64,000 bases of DNA from Ferrimicrobium sp. (GCA_022690815.1 JALCZJ010000003.1:62001-126000), one strand, 5' to 3'. Positions 34,319 through 43,331 are shown, counted from the stretch's first letter. Translations and numbers: made by a program. Notes: a model not told the origin generated them from the sequence alone.

Positions 34319-36676
34319 TTGAGTCGTTTCTTCGAGCGTCTTGGGTTGTTCACGGTCCGTTTTAAGTACGCGATTGTCGTGGTATGGATTGTGGGTCTCA
34401 TCGCAGCGCTGGCCTTCCTGCCCTCGATCGGATCGGTCGTCCAAAATAACTTCTCAAACTTTTTGCCTACGAACTCTCCTTCGATTAAGGCGGCACAACT
34501 TGCCGACGTGTTTCAAAAGAGTACCGATTCTACGGTGGTGGTCATAGCTGATAGTCCACACGCTGCGCTTACATCGGCAGATTCCGCCTATCTGAGCACA
34601 CTGGCAGCGCAATTAAAGACGGTGCCATCGGTGGTCAAGTCGAACGTGGCAGCAATCTCGGCTAATCAGAAGGCGGAGCAGATCGAAGTCGTATCGTCGA
34701 CGTCACAGTTCGATGATATTGGTATTAAGACGCTTGTCAATGACATGGCGGCCAAGTTGAAGGCCAGTCCCGCCCCTGCGGGGCTCCAAGTACACCTCGC
34801 GGGCACGGTGGCGACCGCGGTCGCACAAGCCGACCAGAACAATTCCAGCGCCAGCGCAACCCAGGGCTTTTCGGTGCTGTTCATCCTGGTGCTGTTGTTC
34901 ATTGTCTTCAGGTCGGTGCTCGCACCGTTTCTCACCCTGTTGCCTGCTCTTATCGTCTCGCTGCTTGCAGGTCCAGTGGTGGCTAGGCTGACCTCGGTCC
35001 TTCATTATCAGGTCTCTAGCGTTACGCAGCTGTTGATGATCGTGCTTGTCCTCGGTGCCGGTACCGATTACGGCCTGTTTTTGGTGTTCCGAACGCGTGA
35101 GGAGTTGGATCGAGGGCGCTCTACCCGCGAGGCTGTAGAGCACGCCCTCGCAAAAGTCGGCGAGTCGATCACTTTCTCGGCGCTGACCGTTATAGCAGCG
35201 GTTCTCATGCTGATCACCGCCACCTTTGGTTTCTATCGTGGCCTTGGGTATCCGCTTGCCATCGCGGTCTTTCTCATGTTGCTCGCAGGTCTTACCCTTC
35301 AGCCAGCGCTCCTTGCGATCTTTGGCCGGGCGGCGTTTTGGCCACGCCGTAAGGTTCAAAAGCGGTCCGAAGTCAAGTACGGACTCTGGGGCAGGGTTGC
35401 GGGTCGGTTGGTGATGCGACCGGCAGCGACGTTGCTTGTTGGTGTGGCCTTCTTCGGCGTCTTGGCTCTCTTCGCTCCGCTGAATCGTCCCTCCGGCTTT
35501 GCAAGTAATGCGTCGGCACCCTCGGGTACGAACGCTTATTACGGCAACAAGGATCTCACGAAGTATTTTCCTAAAGCCTCGTTTAATCCGACCGAGTTGA
35601 TCTTCCGCTTCTCGTCACCGATTTGGGATCACGTGGGAACATTGACGACATTGCAGGACGATATCTCGCATTCATCGCTGTTCACCCAGGTTGATGGCGC
35701 GCTCAACCCAGCGGGTGTAAACCTTGCGACGTCGAATCTCGAGCGGCTTCATGCGGTGCTGGGATCGGCATCAAATCTGCCACAGGTGCCAACGCAACAT
35801 CTGGTCACTGGCGGGGCCTACCAGCTCTATCGGGCGACAAGCAACTACATCAGTAAAAATGGACACGAGGTGCTCTTTGAGACGACGCTTCGGGCCGGTT
35901 CGCCTGGGCAGAATCCGGCGATCAATGCCGTGCCATCGATTCGTTCCTTCACGACCAATTTGGCAAACAAGGTTGGCGCCACCAAGTCAGGTGTCGCAGG
36001 GGAGGCGCCGGCTTCGTACGACGTCTCAGCAGCGTCGAATCATGACCTAGTCCACATCGTACCGTTGGTCATTTTGATCATCGCCATCTTGTTGGCGCTG
36101 GTGTTGCGATCGATCGTGGCCCCGGTGTTCCTAGTGGTGAGCGTCGGGCTCTCCTTCTTCGCCGCTCTTGGTGTGGCGGTGTTGATCTTTATGAAGATCG
36201 GGAGCCATAGTGGGTTGATCTTTATCTTGCCCTTCATGCTGTTCCTCTTCCTGTTGGCGTTGGGAGAGGATTACAACATCCTGGTCATGACTCGAATACG
36301 CGAGGAGTCTCATCATCACACGGTGAAGGAAGCGGTTGTCGCTGCGATTGGAGCCACTGGTCCGGCGGTGACCTCTGCTGGCATGGTGTTAGCGGGCACG
36401 TTCTTGGTGCTCGGTCTAGCTTCCGCTGGACAGGCGGAGGTGGAGGAGATCGGAATTTCGTTAGCGCTCGGCGTCTTGATGGATACTTTCTTGGTGCGGA
36501 CGCTGCTCGTTCCCTCCGCAGTCGTGTTGTTGGGTCGGTGGAGTTGGTGGCCGTCCAAGCTCAGTGATCTCGAGCCCGACGGGGCACCTGCTCGCACGCA
36601 AGGCGCAGATGATAATAATGCAGGGCTATCGTCAGCCGATCAGGACGATCGTGAGCCTGAAGGGCAGCTCACCTGA
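34319..36676 (+). CDS. MMPL/RND-family membrane transporter
   Basis: A 785-residue RND-type exporter with 12 predicted helices in two MMPL halves. The first helix is KYAIVVVWIVGLIAALAFLP; a periplasmic loop (about 35-190) follows; the first helix bundle has GAGTDYGLFLVFRTREEL, and the second has FLLALGEDYNILVMTRIREE. These D-Y pairs are the proton-relay motifs of MmpL proteins. Family members export lipids, siderophores or hydrophobic drugs. The start is TTG 34319. A MarR regulator precedes it and two acyl-CoA enzymes follow, the first only 1 nt downstream, so a lipid-related cargo or detoxification of a fatty/aromatic acid is likely. The tail after residue 760 is hydrophilic. Confidence 0.9.
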   Translation: MSRFFERLGLFTVRFKYAIVVVWIVGLIAALAFLPSIGSVVQNNFSNFLPTNSPSIKAAQLADVFQKSTDSTVVVIADSPHAALTSADSAYLSTLAAQLKTVPSVVKSNVAAISANQKAEQIEVVSSTSQFDDIGIKTLVNDMAAKLKASPAPAGLQVHLAGTVATAVAQADQNNSSASATQGFSVLFILVLLFIVFRSVLAPFLTLLPALIVSLLAGPVVARLTSVLHYQVSSVTQLLMIVLVLGAGTDYGLFLVFRTREELDRGRSTREAVEHALAKVGESITFSALTVIAAVLMLITATFGFYRGLGYPLAIAVFLMLLAGLTLQPALLAIFGRAAFWPRRKVQKRSEVKYGLWGRVAGRLVMRPAATLLVGVAFFGVLALFAPLNRPSGFASNASAPSGTNAYYGNKDLTKYFPKASFNPTELIFRFSSPIWDHVGTLTTLQDDISHSSLFTQVDGALNPAGVNLATSNLERLHAVLGSASNLPQVPTQHLVTGGAYQLYRATSNYISKNGHEVLFETTLRAGSPGQNPAINAVPSIRSFTTNLANKVGATKSGVAGEAPASYDVSAASNHDLVHIVPLVILIIAILLALVLRSIVAPVFLVVSVGLSFFAALGVAVLIFMKIGSHSGLIFILPFMLFLFLLALGEDYNILVMTRIREESHHHTVKEAVVAAIGATGPAVTSAGMVLAGTFLVLGLASAGQAEVEEIGISLALGVLMDTFLVRTLLVPSAVVLLGRWSWWPSKLSDLEPDGAPARTQGADDNNAGLSSADQDDREPEGQLT

Positions 36677-36677
36677 G

Positions 36678-37424
36678 ATGCCAGGTGCGATCTATGCCCA
36701 GGTGGATGCCCCGACAAAGGTAGCCACGGTCTGGATCGATAACCCTGATCGCGTCAACGCGATGTCGATTCACATGTGGAATCGGCTGGCGGAGGTCTTG
36801 CATGGTCTTGGCACCGATCGCGCGATACGCGTTGTTGCCATTCGCGGAGTTAACGGCGCGTTTTGTGCTGGTGCAGACCTCAGCGAGTTCGGTGAACACC
36901 GGCGTGGAGCCGACACCATCGCCTACGATGAGCGCACAGAGGCAGCGCTGTCGATACCTCGTCAGCTGCCAATGCCGGTCGTCGCGTTTGTCGAAGGCTA
37001 CTGCCTCGGAGGCGGGGTCAGCATCGCCGTCGCCTGTGATCTGGTGTATGCGGTCGAGGGAGCACGATTTCAAATCCCTGCGGCGCGCATGGGAACCGCC
37101 TACCCAGATGGTGCGCTTTTGCGCCTGCGTGAACGTGTTGGCTCTGCACAGGCGTTTGACATGATCGCCACAGCGAGGCGGCTTGAGATCGCTGATGCGC
37201 TTCGCATCGGGCTCGTGACGGTGTCGTTTCCCTCGAGCGAAGCAGTGGCCGCCACATTGAGCGATATCGCGGCTCTTGCCCCACGCTCGATTGCGGCTGC
37301 AAAAGCGGCCATGGAGGGGCGTTTAAGCGAAGAGGAGCGACTCTCAATCTTCTCCAGTTCCGATTATGACGAGGGCTTGCGAGCCTTCAGTGAGCGTCGC
37401 TCTCCCCGATTCACTGGATTGTGA
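36678..37424 (+). CDS. Enoyl-CoA hydratase/isomerase family protein
   Basis: A 248-residue crotonase. VATVWIDNPDRVNAMSIHMW, IRGVNGAFCAGADLSEFGEH (first oxyanion-hole segment), AFVEGYCLGGGVSIAVACDLVYA (second) and FQIPAARMGTAYPDGALLRLRERVG are all present. The usual ECH glutamate position before the second site (GYCLGGG) is not retained in canonical form, so it may be an isomerase or hydrolase variant. I take ATG 36678, 1 nt after the MMPL stop; a longer frame from 36564 would overlap that gene. The acyl-CoA ligase follows 57 nt later. Confidence 0.87.
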   Translation: MPGAIYAQVDAPTKVATVWIDNPDRVNAMSIHMWNRLAEVLHGLGTDRAIRVVAIRGVNGAFCAGADLSEFGEHRRGADTIAYDERTEAALSIPRQLPMPVVAFVEGYCLGGGVSIAVACDLVYAVEGARFQIPAARMGTAYPDGALLRLRERVGSAQAFDMIATARRLEIADALRIGLVTVSFPSSEAVAATLSDIAALAPRSIAAAKAAMEGRLSEEERLSIFSSSDYDEGLRAFSERRSPRFTGL

Positions 37425-37481
37425 ATCGCATCGCGTCATCGGTGCATGCTACAGTAGACATAGTTCGTAGGAGGGGGAGCT

Positions 37482-39029
37482 ATGAAAGTCGAACTCAATG
37501 TCTTGGATTTCTTGTACCGGGCCGTAGAGGTTTTTCCGAACAAGCTTGCACTCGTCGACGATCCGGAGGTGCAGGGCGCCCTCGGCCGGTTGACGTATGC
37601 CGACATTGGTCAGCGCGTCAAAGGTATGGCTTCGACGTTGGACGCCATGGGCTATAAGGTAGGGGACCGGATTGGGATCGTCTCGCCGAACGCGGGCAAG
37701 TTTCTGATCTCGTACTTCGGGGTGTCAGGATACGGGCGTATCCTTGTTCCGATTAACTATCGACTCAACGCTGACGAGGTCCAGTACATCGTCAACCATT
37801 CAGGCACCCGGCTGCTACTGATCGATCCAGAGTACGCCGAGATCTTCGGCAAGGTCGAGGTCGAGCACCGGATAATCATGGATGGCGTCGAGGACAGTGA
37901 GCTGTTTGCACCTCTCAAAGAAGGGGCATCGATGCCAGAGTGGGCAGGTGATGAGGATTTCGCCTGTTCGATCAACTATACCTCGGGCACAACGTCTCGG
38001 CCTAAGGGTGTGCAGATGACGCATCGTAACGCATGGCTCAATGCCTCCACGCTTGGTTGGCATACGACGGTTACTGACCGAGACGTCTTATTGCATACGC
38101 TACCAATGTTTCACTGTAACGGTTGGGGGATGCCCTATGCCGTCACCGGCATGGGCGGGACCCACGTGGTGCAGCGCAAGATTGATGGCGAGAGTATCCT
38201 CTCCAACGTCGAAAACGAAGGTGTCACGCTGGCGTGCGGCGCTCCAGCGGTCTGGGCGGCGACCTTGGGGGGTGCTGAGAAGCGATCAAGCGAAGGTCGA
38301 ACGATCCCAGGGCGTGATCTCATGCGTGTGGTCGCTGCCGGTGCCCCGCCACCGTCGCGCACCATCGAACGCATCCAAGGCGAACTTGGCTGGGAGTTTA
38401 TTCAGATCTATGGGCTGACCGAGACGTCACCTTTGCTCACCGTCAATCGACGACCGAAAGAGTGGGACACGTTGGAGCCAGCAGAGCTCGCTCGCAAGCT
38501 TTCGATGGCTGGAACGCCGAGTATCGGAGTCCGGATTGCCGAAGACGTTGATGGTGAGGTGTTGGCCCAGGGTAATCAGGTTTTTAAGGGATATTGGGAG
38601 CAGCCGGAAGAGTCGGCAAAGGCGCTGGCGGGCGGTTGGTTTCACACCGGTGATGGCGGAACCTATCAGAACGGTTACCTCCGCATTCTTGACCGAAAGA
38701 AGGATGTGATCATCACTGGGGGTGAGAACGTCTCGTCGATCGAGGTTGAAGACGTACTCTTCCAGCATCCAGCAGTCGCCGAAGTGGCGGTCATTGGGGT
38801 TCCCGACCCAAAGTGGGGCGAAACGGTCAAGGCATTGGTGGTGTTGAAAAGCGGGGTAAGCGCAACTCAGGAGGAGCTTCAGGCGTTCTGCCGTGAACGG
38901 CTAGCGCACTTCAAGTGCCCAACGTCAATCGAATTCCGCGATGAACTTGCTCGCACGGCTACCGGCAAGCTGCAGAAGTTTAAGCTTCGTGCGCCGTACT
39001 GGGAGGGCAAGGAGCGCCTCGTCAATTGA
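37482..39029 (+). CDS. Acyl-CoA synthetase (AMP-forming, FadD-like)
   Basis: A 515-residue ANL-superfamily ligase. The P-loop-like YTSGTTSRPKGVQMTHRN (about 166), TLPMFHCNGW, GLTETSPL (about 310), FHTGDGGTYQNGYLRILDRKKD (about 385) and TATGKLQKFKLR with the catalytic lysine near the end are all intact. It activates a fatty or aryl acid to acyl-CoA with ATP. Its length and motifs are like medium-chain FadD3/malonyl-like branch enzymes, but the chain length cannot be told. The ATG follows AGGAGGGGGAGCT. It ends the MarR-MMPL-hydratase-ligase run. Confidence 0.92.
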   Translation: MKVELNVLDFLYRAVEVFPNKLALVDDPEVQGALGRLTYADIGQRVKGMASTLDAMGYKVGDRIGIVSPNAGKFLISYFGVSGYGRILVPINYRLNADEVQYIVNHSGTRLLLIDPEYAEIFGKVEVEHRIIMDGVEDSELFAPLKEGASMPEWAGDEDFACSINYTSGTTSRPKGVQMTHRNAWLNASTLGWHTTVTDRDVLLHTLPMFHCNGWGMPYAVTGMGGTHVVQRKIDGESILSNVENEGVTLACGAPAVWAATLGGAEKRSSEGRTIPGRDLMRVVAAGAPPPSRTIERIQGELGWEFIQIYGLTETSPLLTVNRRPKEWDTLEPAELARKLSMAGTPSIGVRIAEDVDGEVLAQGNQVFKGYWEQPEESAKALAGGWFHTGDGGTYQNGYLRILDRKKDVIITGGENVSSIEVEDVLFQHPAVAEVAVIGVPDPKWGETVKALVVLKSGVSATQEELQAFCRERLAHFKCPTSIEFRDELARTATGKLQKFKLRAPYWEGKERLVN

Positions 39030-39102
39030 GTCTCGCCCATAGACCCCTGAGGTTGTCATGACATCCAGGAGCTCATAGCCGATGTACGCATGAGGGGCGG
39101 AC

Positions 39103-39162
39103 GAGTGCAGACCCAGCGAGTGCAGGCCGAACGATTGTAGGCTGAACGATTGTAGGCAGAGC
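39103..39162 (+). repeat. Four 15-bp tandem repeats (minisatellite)
   Basis: The units GAGTGCAGACCCAGC, GAGTGCAGGCCGAAC, GATTGTAGGCTGAAC and GATTGTAGGCAGAGC lie head to tail between the convergent ligase and LmbE genes. The sequence drifts from first to last unit, as in replication slippage followed by mutation. Confidence 0.75.
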
Positions 39163-39198
39163 AGGATTGGAGCTCGCCTGATCGATGGTGAGGGCCAA

Positions 39199-39966
39199 TC
39201 AGAGGTCGGTGATTCGTTTGAAGTGCTCCTGATAGGTGGCACTAGCTGGGTCACGAGCGACATCGCTGAGGCGGGCTAGGAGCTGTTCCGTTGCATCGGG
39301 TGCGTTGGGATGTAATCCGTAGCTCGATTGGTACTGGCTTTGGTGGCATGCGAGTGCCTCGGCCTTGGTCGTCAGGTGTTCCTGGCTGAGGGTCTCGTGA
39401 TGGTCTTCGACATCGGCCTCAAAGAGCAGAAGATTGTTTGGTCGGGCGGGGGTTGACGAGAGCTCTGGCCAAAACGTCGCGTCACGGGCTCTTACCAGTG
39501 CATCGATGACGATCTCGCCGGTGACACGATGGTCGGGATGAAGCCGATAGCGTTTCCACGGATCGTGGGTGATGACCACGTCAGGGCAAAGTGAACGCAT
39601 AAGTGCAACGAGTTGCATCACTATCTCAGCGGCCATCTTGAGTTCACCGTCGATTTGTCGGTAGAAGTTGAGTGTTGTTGCCCCCAAAATGGCTGCGGCA
39701 CGCTTGGCCTCCGCTTCGCGGGTGACGGCGAGTGCGAGCTGATCCTCGGTTACATTCCAAGTTCCTCGACGTCCATCCGTCAAGATCGCGACATGAACCT
39801 CGGTGCCCCGTTGTGACCACTTCGCCAGGGTTGCCCCGCAACCAAATTCAACGTCGTCAGGATGTGCACCGATGGCGAGCACGACGCCAGGATTGACGAG
39901 ATCAACGGTGGTGTCGTGATTCTGAGCTACCAGGTAAGAGGCGAACCCATCGCGTTGTGAGGTCAC
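39199..39966 (-). CDS. PIG-L/LmbE family deacetylase
   Basis: A 255-residue zinc-dependent deacetylase-like protein. LAIGAHPDDVEFGCGATLAK (about 31-50) gives the AHPDDxE metal-binding motif, and YRLHPDHRVTGEIVIDALV (about 140) gives the second histidine pair (HPDH). Members remove acetyl groups from GlcNAc-inositol and related sugars; the closest known types include MshB, BshB and LmbE. With no other sugar gene here, I do not assign a substrate. Its start overlaps the stop of the CofC-like gene by 4 nt. Confidence 0.88.
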   Translation of the reverse strand: MTSQRDGFASYLVAQNHDTTVDLVNPGVVLAIGAHPDDVEFGCGATLAKWSQRGTEVHVAILTDGRRGTWNVTEDQLALAVTREAEAKRAAAILGATTLNFYRQIDGELKMAAEIVMQLVALMRSLCPDVVITHDPWKRYRLHPDHRVTGEIVIDALVRARDATFWPELSSTPARPNNLLLFEADVEDHHETLSQEHLTTKAEALACHQSQYQSSYGLHPNAPDATEQLLARLSDVARDPASATYQEHFKRITDL

Positions 39967-40574
39967 AATATGCTCCAGAGTTCTGCGTGCGGGAACGTCT
40001 CTCGTGCGAGGACGAGGTCGCTAGCCGTATCGATGTCAAAGGCACCAGAAGATGGGTGAACCTCAATGGCAAGGCCAGCCGCAGCCGCAAGCTCGAGATG
40101 TGAAAAAAACGAGTTGTCACCGAATGCAAAGCGTGGAGCCTGCATTGAGGTAGGGACGCGGAGGAGGTTTGTCCCACTGAGGTGGGCATCAGGGGTGATG
40201 AGACACTGGGGTGATGGGCGAGTCTCACAGGTGGTGAGGCTGGTAAGAAAGGGGAGGTCGTTCGGGATGATGGCAATCGCCCGATAGCGTCCAAGTGCGG
40301 TCGAGGTTACCGCTTGTGTGAGCGCCTCATTGAGTTCACTGCCCTGCTGCAGTAGCGAAGGTATCCCAAGCAGGGTCCCCTCTGCGGCGGCAGCGTGGTT
40401 CTCGGCGAGCATGTAGAGGTCGCTCGTCCCGACAGCTTGCTTGACGCGTTCGAGACAATAACGCGTGAGTCGTTGGCGCTGATCTTGGGAGAGCACATCA
40501 CGCAGTCGAGTTTTCGACGTTGCAGGGTCCCCCTGTAAAACTAGGTACGCGACGTCGTTGGAGCCCTTGGACAC
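39963..40574 (-). CDS. cofC: CofC/FbiD-like phosphoenolpyruvate/lactate guanylyltransferase
   Basis: A 203-residue nucleotidyltransferase-like protein. Family marks are TSKTRLRDVLSQDQRQRLTR at the N-terminus, SELNEALTQAV (about 77), AIAIIPNDLPFLTSL (about 96), a CLITPDAHLSGTNLLRVP stretch (about 120), FAFGDNSFFSHLELAAAAGL and SGAFDIDTASDLVLA near the end. CofC/FbiD makes the guanylated 3-carbon acid precursor of coenzyme F420, in the cytoplasm. The first segment lacks the usual VPVKPL start and reads VAYLVLQGDPATSKTRL, so it is diverged. It is divergent from rnhB and coupled to the LmbE-like gene. Confidence 0.8.
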   Translation of the reverse strand: MSKGSNDVAYLVLQGDPATSKTRLRDVLSQDQRQRLTRYCLERVKQAVGTSDLYMLAENHAAAAEGTLLGIPSLLQQGSELNEALTQAVTSTALGRYRAIAIIPNDLPFLTSLTTCETRPSPQCLITPDAHLSGTNLLRVPTSMQAPRFAFGDNSFFSHLELAAAAGLAIEVHPSSGAFDIDTASDLVLARETFPHAELWSIL

Positions 40575-40900
40575 GTGAGACAGCTTAGCAACGAAGGGCC
40601 GACGGTCGCTGTCGTTGCTAAAGTGCTAATCCCTTTGCCTAAAGCGGTGCGTACGTCATCAGCAGCCAGCGCCGCCCCTTTGCAGTTTGCCGATTCCTGG
40701 TCATACCTGTCTCGTGTTGGCGGATGTTGTTCGTCTCAGCCTGCGTCTGTCACGATGGATGCGGCCGGGCAAGGAACGCTGGTAACTATTCCTCGATGTG
40801 CAGCCCTGCGGTTACTCCGTCGTTGGTGCATCGGGTATCCTGCTTGGATTCGTCGGGAACCAACGAGAACGTAGGTATACGAGACGCTAACCTTGGTCCA
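40575..40900. other. Divergent region between cofC and rnhB
   Basis: A 326-nt gap; the rnhB frame is open from 40724, so part of it could be coding if an upstream GTG (for example 40826) is used. Otherwise I see no gene. Confidence 0.5.
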
Positions 40901-41539
40901 ATGTCGATTGGAGTGGATGAGGTAGGACGAGGTGCCTGGGCGGGCCCGCTTGTCGTTGGAGCAGCCAGCGGTGACATCGAAGTCGCCTCACAGATCCTGA
41001 GGCGACGCGACAATGATGGTTATTACGATTCAAAGGCGTTGTCGCCACAGCGACGATCGGTGATGGCTGCTCGGCTCGTCGATGCCGGATTGGTGTTTGG
41101 TCTAGGATCTGCGACTGCCCATGAGATCGATGCTAAAGGATTGACCAAGGCGCTCGCGCTCGCAGCAGGGCGAGCACTCGTGGATCTTGGCCCCCAACTA
41201 GTAACTGGGATTGACGATCATCAGCTGTTGCTTGATGGAGCAGCCAACTATCTGGCTGACGCCGGAGCCGTTATGGTTGTCCGTGGGGATCGAACCCATC
41301 CGTTGATTGCAGCCGCCTCGATCGCCGCGAAGTTGGCACGGGATGAGTGGATGATCATGTTGGATGCTGAGCTGCCATTTTGGGATTTTAGAGCCTCCAA
41401 GGGTTACGGTTCACCACGCCATCGCTTCGGTCTCTCTTGGTTGGGTCCCTCTGTTGAACATCGCCGTTCGTTTCGCCCAATGTCTGAACTTCAGCTCCCA
41501 GCTAGTGGTCATTTCTCCTCCGCCGTTCGCACAAAGTAA
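40901..41539 (+). CDS. rnhB: Ribonuclease HII
   Basis: A 212-residue type-2 RNase H. MSIGVDEVGRGAWAGPLVVG supplies Asp6 and Glu7 of the DEDD active site, YYDSKALSPQRR and GLTKALALAAGRAL follow, DDHQLLLDGAANYL gives the third acid, and GDRTHPLIAAASIAAKLARDEWM the fourth. It removes ribonucleotides and RNA primers from DNA. The start is uncertain: ATG 40901 has no clear ribosome site, and the frame extends to 40724 with atypical sequence. The end (SSAVRTK) is short and basic. Confidence 0.9.
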   Translation: MSIGVDEVGRGAWAGPLVVGAASGDIEVASQILRRRDNDGYYDSKALSPQRRSVMAARLVDAGLVFGLGSATAHEIDAKGLTKALALAAGRALVDLGPQLVTGIDDHQLLLDGAANYLADAGAVMVVRGDRTHPLIAAASIAAKLARDEWMIMLDAELPFWDFRASKGYGSPRHRFGLSWLGPSVEHRRSFRPMSELQLPASGHFSSAVRTK

Positions 41540-41598
41540 ACTCAGTGCAGTGATCACGACGTATGGGGATGGCCGGTGCTGAGTAGGGATGATGATTT

Positions 41599-42327
41599 GT
41601 GCTAGAGCATCGATTGGATGGCGATTCGGGGCTACCGCTGTGGGCTCAGCTTGCTGAGGCGTTGCGAGAGGGTATCGAAGTCGGGGACTTTGATGGTCGT
41701 TTTCCGTCCGAACCGGAGCTGGTTGAGCAGTTCAAGGTCTCCAGGTCGACCGTTCGTGAGGCGATTCGCTACCTACGCTCAGAAGGCTATCTAGAGGCGC
41801 GCCAAGGCAAAGGGACGTTTGTCGTTGCTCGCGAGAGCTTCGATTCGTTGCGCAGCCATCGATTTTCCCTGGCCGGGAGGATCGCCGAGTCAGGCCTCGA
41901 GGAGGTTGCCCGGCTGCTTGGCAAAGGGTCGGTACGTGATCCTGAGCTAGCGGCTCGCCTCGCGCTGGGTTCGGATGAGTTTTTTCTTATCGAGCGATTA
42001 CGTGGTTCACAACATGAGAGTTTTGCACTTGAGCGAGCCTATCTCCCGCGGGTGAACGCCTTGAGCTTTGACGATGTTGACTTGACGCAGGCTGGCTCTC
42101 TATACTCGGTGCTGCAGTCGGGAACTGGGATCACCGTCACTGCTGGATTTGATGAGGTCTCGGCTGCGATTCCCTCGGATCGGGAGGCGAAGCTGCTCGG
42201 CATCACGGGGCATGATCCGGTGTTGGTCGTAGAGCGTTGCGCCTATTCTCACCATGAGTTGGTCGAGTTCCGGAGGACGACGCTCGTCCCGGGTCGCGTG
42301 CGCTTTCGTGCCGAATGGGGCCGCTAG
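41599..42327 (+). CDS. GntR-family regulator (HutC/UTRA type)
   Basis: A 242-residue regulator. The N-terminal winged helix is PLWAQLAEALREGIEVGDF, SEPELVEQFKVSRSTVREAIRYL and GYLEARQGKGTFV (about 15-75). The C-terminal half (about 80-240) is a UTRA effector domain with ERLRGSQHESFALERAYLP and LLGITGHDPVLVVERCAYSHHELVEFRRT. UTRA proteins bind sugars or acids. The start is GTG 41599. Its neighbour downstream is a pirin gene with two palindromes near its promoter, a possible target. Confidence 0.88.
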   Translation: MLEHRLDGDSGLPLWAQLAEALREGIEVGDFDGRFPSEPELVEQFKVSRSTVREAIRYLRSEGYLEARQGKGTFVVARESFDSLRSHRFSLAGRIAESGLEEVARLLGKGSVRDPELAARLALGSDEFFLIERLRGSQHESFALERAYLPRVNALSFDDVDLTQAGSLYSVLQSGTGITVTAGFDEVSAAIPSDREAKLLGITGHDPVLVVERCAYSHHELVEFRRTTLVPGRVRFRAEWGR

Positions 42328-42346
42328 AACGCCCTGGCAACCCACG

Positions 42347-42377
42347 GCAGCTGCTAGGATAATAGTTGCAGCTGCAA
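42347..42377. promoter_or_regulatory. Paired palindromes around a -10-like box upstream of pirin
   Basis: GCAGCTGC occurs at 42347-42354 and 42368-42375; the second is inside the longer palindrome TTGCAGCTGCAA at 42366-42377. Centres are 21 bp apart, two helical turns. Between them is GATAAT (42358-42363), with TGGCAA 17 bp upstream (42335-42340) as a weak -35. This looks like a promoter covered by a dimeric repressor, possibly the GntR protein encoded next to it. Confidence 0.5.
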
Positions 42378-42395
42378 TGAGATTCGAGGTGTGCG

Positions 42396-43331
42396 ATGGA
42401 ATCGGTAGAGTTCGTGAATACCCCAGTCGTGACGGCGACGACAGGGGAGGGCCGTGTTGAGCGACTTCCGCGTCGTCTAACGACGGCGCCAAGTGGCCTC
42501 GAGGGCGAAGGGTTTCCTGTGAAGAGGGCTTTTGCCGGTGTGCCCATGTCGGAGCTGGATCCGTTCGTCCACATGGACGAGATGGGCGAGGTCGACTATG
42601 GGCCGGGTGAACCCAAGGGAACGCCGTGGCATCCGCACCGGGGATTCGAGACCGTGACCTACATGATGGAAGGTGAATTCATTCACCAAGACTCCATCGG
42701 TGGCGGTGGTAGTCTCGGACGTGGGGACACCCAATGGATGACGGCGGGGGCAGGCATTCTCCATATTGAGCAACCTCCTGAGCAGCTCGTGGTCACTGGG
42801 GGACTGTTTCACGGGCTGCAACTCTGGGTGAATTTGCCGTCCAGACAAAAGTGGGTTGATCCAAGGTATCAAGATATCGGCCACACGCAGGTCGGCCGTG
42901 GCACGAGCCCACACAAGGATGTCGAGCTGCGAGTCATCGCTGGTTCTCTCGATCCGGTGCAAGGACCTGGGGTCACGTATACACCGATCAACATGGTTCA
43001 CGCAACGCTGCACCCTGGTGCCTATATCAGCCTCGATTGGCCCCGTGCGTTCAACCTTTTGACCTACGTTATGGAGGGTCGCGTTCAATACGGCTCCACC
43101 CGAATCGATGCCCAGGCGGCCCAACTCGCCGTCTTTGCTGAGGGTGACTTTTTTTCAATCGCGAATCCAGGCCAGATCGATGCCGAAGTGGTCATCCTGG
43201 GCGGTCGCCCAATCGGTGAGCCTGTCGCTCACTACGGGCCCTTTGTGATGAACACACGAGAAGAGCTGGAACAGGCGATTGCTGACTTCCAGGCGGGGCG
43301 TATGGGTCAGATTCCTGTCGCGCACCTTTGA
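42396..43331 (+). CDS. Pirin family (bicupin) protein
   Basis: A 311-residue pirin. The N-terminal cupin has the metal site GTPWHPHRGFETVTYMMEGE (about 86-105) and GAGILHIEQPP (about 126); the pirin signature FHGLQLWVNLPSRQK follows (about 150). Pirins bind Fe/Mn; bacterial ones are quercetin dioxygenases or redox/regulatory proteins. The usual HSE metal motif reads HIEQ here, so the last ligand is shifted or changed. It follows the GntR gene by 68 nt. Confidence 0.88.
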   Translation: MESVEFVNTPVVTATTGEGRVERLPRRLTTAPSGLEGEGFPVKRAFAGVPMSELDPFVHMDEMGEVDYGPGEPKGTPWHPHRGFETVTYMMEGEFIHQDSIGGGGSLGRGDTQWMTAGAGILHIEQPPEQLVVTGGLFHGLQLWVNLPSRQKWVDPRYQDIGHTQVGRGTSPHKDVELRVIAGSLDPVQGPGVTYTPINMVHATLHPGAYISLDWPRAFNLLTYVMEGRVQYGSTRIDAQAAQLAVFAEGDFFSIANPGQIDAEVVILGGRPIGEPVAHYGPFVMNTREELEQAIADFQAGRMGQIPVAHL

